Assembly (NCBI GenBank): GCA_903828035.1
Contig: CAIKKV010000106.1
Coordinates: 1 to 7,559, forward strand
DNA length: 7,559 nucleotides
Direction of reading: 5' to 3'
DNA from: an uncultured bacterium
GTDB taxonomy: Bacteria > Verrucomicrobiota > Kiritimatiellia > CAIKKV01
The first letter of the stretch is position 1; each line of letters starts with the position of its first letter. The notes under the pieces are model-generated. The model was not told the DNA's origin. It made no database searches and saw only the letters and a list, made by a program, of their open reading frames with translations. Made by a program: the position numbers and the translations under genes. Below, in pieces: positions 7,401-7,559 of the stretch.

Positions 7401-7559
7401 TGGCGGTGGCGGGGCTGTTTTCCAGCTCCCGTTTCCAGGCTTCGAACCGGGCCGCGCCCGGCCGCTCGTAGGCGAAGTTGTTCTGATCGCAGATCTTCTT
7501 GAAGTTTTCGGGCGTCGTGCGGGTGGGATCGGCCATCATGTCGATGTCGTTGGCGTGGA
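1492..7559 (-). CDS. Giant modular protein (5' end outside window): helical head, Ig/PKD-like domains, TPR-like repeats, C-terminal beta domain
   Basis: Residues are numbered from the first in-frame ATG (7539-7537). The frame stays open to the window edge (preceding codons read HANDID), and no ribosome binding site precedes that ATG, so the true start is probably further right. From the ATG to TAG (1494-1492) there are 2015 residues. Order: 1-600 mostly alpha-helical with a coiled coil at about 60-125 and hydrophobic stretches near 408-424 and 451-468; 610-966 three Ig/PKD-like beta modules (for example LSFRWSGP and GSYTIGLAVF); 967-1182 Pro/Ala/Ser/Thr linker; 1183-1329 two more beta modules; 1331-1716 an A-B-B'-A' set of Ig-like modules; 1740-1895 three 52-residue TPR-like repeats; 1900-1923 Pro/Ala linker; 1924-2015 small beta domain starting YDLNGSYNG. 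No signal peptide or catalytic motif is seen in the available part. Extracytoplasmic Ig/PKD arrays imply export, so the signal is expected in the missing N-terminus. I infer an envelope or secreted scaffold/adhesin-like role. One uninterrupted frame argues against assembly error. Confidence 0.85.
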   Translation of the reverse strand, partial: HANDIDMMADPTRTTPENFKKICDQNNFAYERPGAARFEAWKRELENSPATAKAVSFDDLGDYLDEMKSGSARRGEQIAGVQSELRDALRSAEAKEGGEAALKKVQQLQEDLYILQAQQSKLVERINDATDTLLKTYPVPEGTVLQGSTITKHGKTRDMLGSAHAPGLANQLNEEMLQDAYKRNAEALAAIAKKNPEAAEACAAQIRKTSQNLTPKQKVELIDYIRNVHGEDAANAMKSAVFGQAADGLSALGGKLSGPYTLKSTSATAREAAETLSAALAKGNPREAMAALEEMHANMKKARDLASLPGAAANTGLEEFVDEYSRIRASASSLPLAEQSKFIDEELNKLFSRGAFKDNLASAVKTGAREAELLQAMAGERDSMRKAVIREMLEGKPGATQELWEKISTLADHLPLEHILTAVFVYYDTISSSRLQGEGKADEAARKAVEALAAALGSPVLGLVTVIGNLIIDAAKDAGYSIATNPQDMDDLLAGIISVKGWESAEGFGVESSINKLAIGFTNEDEVKRAVENAIARAAANSSDTPEVRDGKTKDLLAKMIPKVLAAWRAKREEFVKDFLDLLPALDQLMDGISLQPEFNPAPIPLLKRKNGDKSASGSVRVSLEGPLEDLRSITAQLEARLRKLGGYKNILFLSVRQKVTWSVDDQPQAEQQSIGMSPLLLEKPLRFKEAGAHTFACDVTWELIPISGITDGPDYRGHTFVLNPVKKVNYKADTGLQVDWQTPGFKETFTPGDVVARHSGKMKRTYTRSGGGSVDVVDNGEDDSIAVTIAGKPQVMPGETAVLTPEFNCAEAVDAKGLSFRWSGPVRAVGDTALFQQTKPGSYTIGLAVFRGEKKGAVKVADALPFVIDVLRPDDAAFSLRVKGATQAKVVEEIDLSATTFCGNTEAERLLENRDIWIEWHVNGQPFETGPSLRTSATAPGTYAFDVQLVWHGEGGDRVLASAPHTVKVDDAETKPPNLGTNQPPVTPDPTAPITGERLKLNPENTKTDAPTTEPPPATPPAPSSASGGSAGSGGGVFYGSTLALTFAPPGKSPATLAADAAFFASLKNQSSSYESGYASDAAAKERAAGSESALKTDSGDDYLKRVDAGLKTSPTPATPPGAPLDWREDMQLHQGAQIPKPGIGSEKNNPETSAGPDSSFLNGPPRTAAPPASPAPTPPPPSGPLRYVFQSAPAVTFTPAESENGSTTVTFDRMGDVIIWAVIYSNAAAKPVETPQTTYRVTGPPLTITCSPEGAKIGEEVRGQVTAAPAIPDNLVAYYWSAPPSSERMEYSDNADRIGFMPKNSSPIALQVEARAPHYNDIIGTASATYQPAAYSVEAKVVGRLGPRPMIWNPVRGGLIPAPEGTFVVDEAITLRATLIGEPKPDPLRWSWIVNEGTTLRSSGLGAEISVSRSEAGSASATVTALDKNNNVLGTATVAFPVAPNEPPLPLTVKLSAGPLKLPSGSRAGLQAAITGGMTPYSIIWAGANGSGASGVFEAGRAGPQPVTVTVTDKFGATAAATVTLTVEAVPLNVTLTADKRSLLPGEKAALRASVTGGTAPYRFTWTGASGSGDSAPFEGARPGPATVTVSVLDAWDNSGAAACNLEVKTLNLRAEIVGISGEPVQLWDDVNHLLKPLAAGRYGAGQLVRVRASLVGASLPAGSAFTWSAAANCTLAGAAAGAESAVALTQKGAAEAGVTLLLNGVSFGTASVKIPVEVSAEEIAASRKMAADWALAQERERQAKALVAEGYAFEKKGELEKALGKYRQAQALKNDPRVAAHIVELEKKLADKLKAKKLIAEGYALEQKTQFPEAITKYQAALSLDENPGVRSHLAELEAIFSRRAKASELLAAGYRLEQAQDWANALATYEAAQKEVSNPKVGDRIAYVKSQMQAASAARQGTAPQPPAPAPSPQQATPAAPAPGLAARYDLNGSYNGRTPMIKNIHWPTGFTIRQTGDAIMIDVLLINLDGVTDGENALATFPGKIVGDRIDAQDLKFRILDGGRTLIDAGNNRYTK
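1495..1770 (-). other. C-terminal small beta domain of the giant protein
   Basis: Residues 1924-2015. It begins YDLNGSYNG and runs through TGFTIRQTGDAIMIDVLLIN, ATFPGKIVGDRID, LKFRILDGG and a terminal NNRYTK. The 'D..GSY......(F/T)I.Q.GD.I.........G.I.GD.I........DG....' layout matches the lipocalin-like or small-barrel domains often found at the ends of exported proteins. It follows a Pro/Ala linker, as expected of an independently folding module. The gene at the left edge of the window ends in a domain of similar layout. Confidence 0.6.
1855..2322 (-). repeat. Three tandem 52-residue TPR-like helical repeats in the giant protein
   Basis: Residues 1740-1791, 1792-1843 and 1844-1895. Shared pattern: AK.L.AEGY.(F/L)E(K/Q)......A(L/I).KY..A..L..NP.V..HI.ELE. 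The GY pair recurs at 1747, 1799 and 1851, an exact 52-residue period. The first two helices (GY..E......AL..Y..A) follow TPR spacing. The unit is longer than the canonical 34 because a third helix (P.V..HI.ELEKK) is added. TPR arrays normally bind proteins or peptides. Here they sit between Ig-like modules and the terminal domain. Confidence 0.8.
2392..3549 (-). repeat. A-B-B'-A' block of duplicated Ig/PKD-like modules in the giant protein
   Basis: Outer modules A (residues 1331-1441, bases 3549-3217) and A' (1606-1716, bases 2724-2392) share V.A..VG, then W..V...L.P, then LRA.L.G, W.W/TWS, AE..V, and N...GTA.V..PV. Inner modules B (1446-1523, bases 3204-2971) and B' (1527-1604, bases 2961-2728) share PL.V.L.A....L..G..A.L.A..TGG..PY...W.GA.GSG....FE..R.GP..VTV.V.D. 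B and B' read as PKD/SprB-like repeats (TGG..PY.. W motif). The pattern was found by eye in the translation. Confidence 0.75.
3994..4641 (-). other. Long Pro/Ala/Ser/Thr-rich low-complexity linker in the giant protein
   Basis: Residues 967-1182 separate the N-terminal from the C-terminal beta modules. They include proline clusters (PPPATPPAPSSAS, PASPAPTPPPPSGP), a Gly/Ser run (GGSAGSGGG) and an acidic, Ser-rich middle (SSSYESGYASDAAAKERAAG). Few hydrophobic residues occur apart from VFYGSTLALTF near 1032-1042. Such a segment is expected to be disordered. On the opposite strand the biased codons create long spurious frames, which should be ignored. Confidence 0.75.
4642..5712 (-). other. N-terminal trio of Ig/PKD-like beta modules of the giant protein
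   Basis: Residues about 610-966. Module 1 (611-700) has SVRVSLEG, a helical insert ITAQLEARLRKLGG, and a beta pair ending AGAHTFACDVTWEL. Module 2 (778-868) has AVTIAGKPQVMPGETAVLTP, LSFRWSGP and KPGSYTIGLAVF. Module 3 (870-966) has AAFSLRVKG, IWIEWHVNG, APGTYAFDVQLVW and PHTVKV. The 'W....' core strand and a '(P/A)G.(Y/H)......' strand recur in each, as in PKD and Ig-like folds. Boundaries are approximate. Confidence 0.6.
5740..7539 (-). other. Helical N-terminal region of the giant protein, unrecognised
   Basis: Residues 1-600 are rich in Ala, Glu, Lys and Leu and almost free of beta-type sequence. A heptad-like coiled coil spans about 60-125 (QIAGVQSELRDALRS, LKKVQQLQEDLYILQAQQSK). Two hydrophobic stretches lie near 408-424 (LPLEHILTAVFVYYD) and 451-468 (GSPVLGLVTVIGNLIIDA). 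They are marginal for membrane insertion and could be buried helices. I recognise no known domain or catalytic motif. The residues just upstream of the first ATG (NDIDMMADP) continue the same frame. Confidence 0.5.

Overview
This is a GC-rich bacterial window carrying exported or surface-associated proteins of unknown function. I recognise no metabolic enzyme, RNA gene, mobile element or CRISPR array. Signal peptides, a BspA-type leucine-rich repeat (LRR_5) protein, and a very large Ig/PKD-like plus TPR-like protein with proline-rich linkers suggest a Gram-negative environmental bacterium. The LRR wording (ITGYTGAGGAVSIPDQI followed by ..LPVVGIG..AF) is of the kind I associate with the Verrucomicrobiota/Kiritimatiellota/Lentisphaerota group. 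That placement is inference from style, not proof.

Layout: (1) 2-199 (+) is the 3' end of a gene entering from the left, ending in a small beta-rich domain with an I.GTL..NGSITGTW core. (2) 200-370 is a short non-coding gap with a plausible promoter. (3) 371-835 (+) is a short secreted LRR_5 protein with only about three repeats and an abrupt non-LRR tail. (4) 832-1473 (+) overlaps it by ATGA. It encodes a signal-peptide protein with one beta-sandwich-like domain (DUF2541-like layout), a lysine run and a proline-rich tail with three six-residue repeats. (5) 1492-7559 (-) is convergent, 18 bp away, and fills 80% of the window. It is a giant modular protein of at least 2021 residues, whose reading frame is still open at the right edge.

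Reading the giant protein N to C (right to left on the map): an alpha-helical/coiled-coil region of about 600 residues; three Ig/PKD-like beta domains; a 215-residue Pro/Ala/Ser/Thr-rich linker; two more beta modules; a duplicated A-B-B'-A' block of Ig-like modules; three tandem 52-residue TPR-like repeats; a Pro/Ala linker; and a small C-terminal beta domain. The last domain has a layout like the domain ending the gene at the left edge. Two neighbouring genes may therefore carry the same kind of terminal module.

No functional pathway can be assigned with confidence. The best reading is a secreted or envelope scaffold/adhesin-like giant, with two or three small exported proteins beside it. 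The most useful leads are the giant protein's architecture (nested duplication, 52-residue repeat, unexplained helical head), the shared terminal module, and the truncated LRR gene whose 3' end appears to hold the promoter of the next gene.
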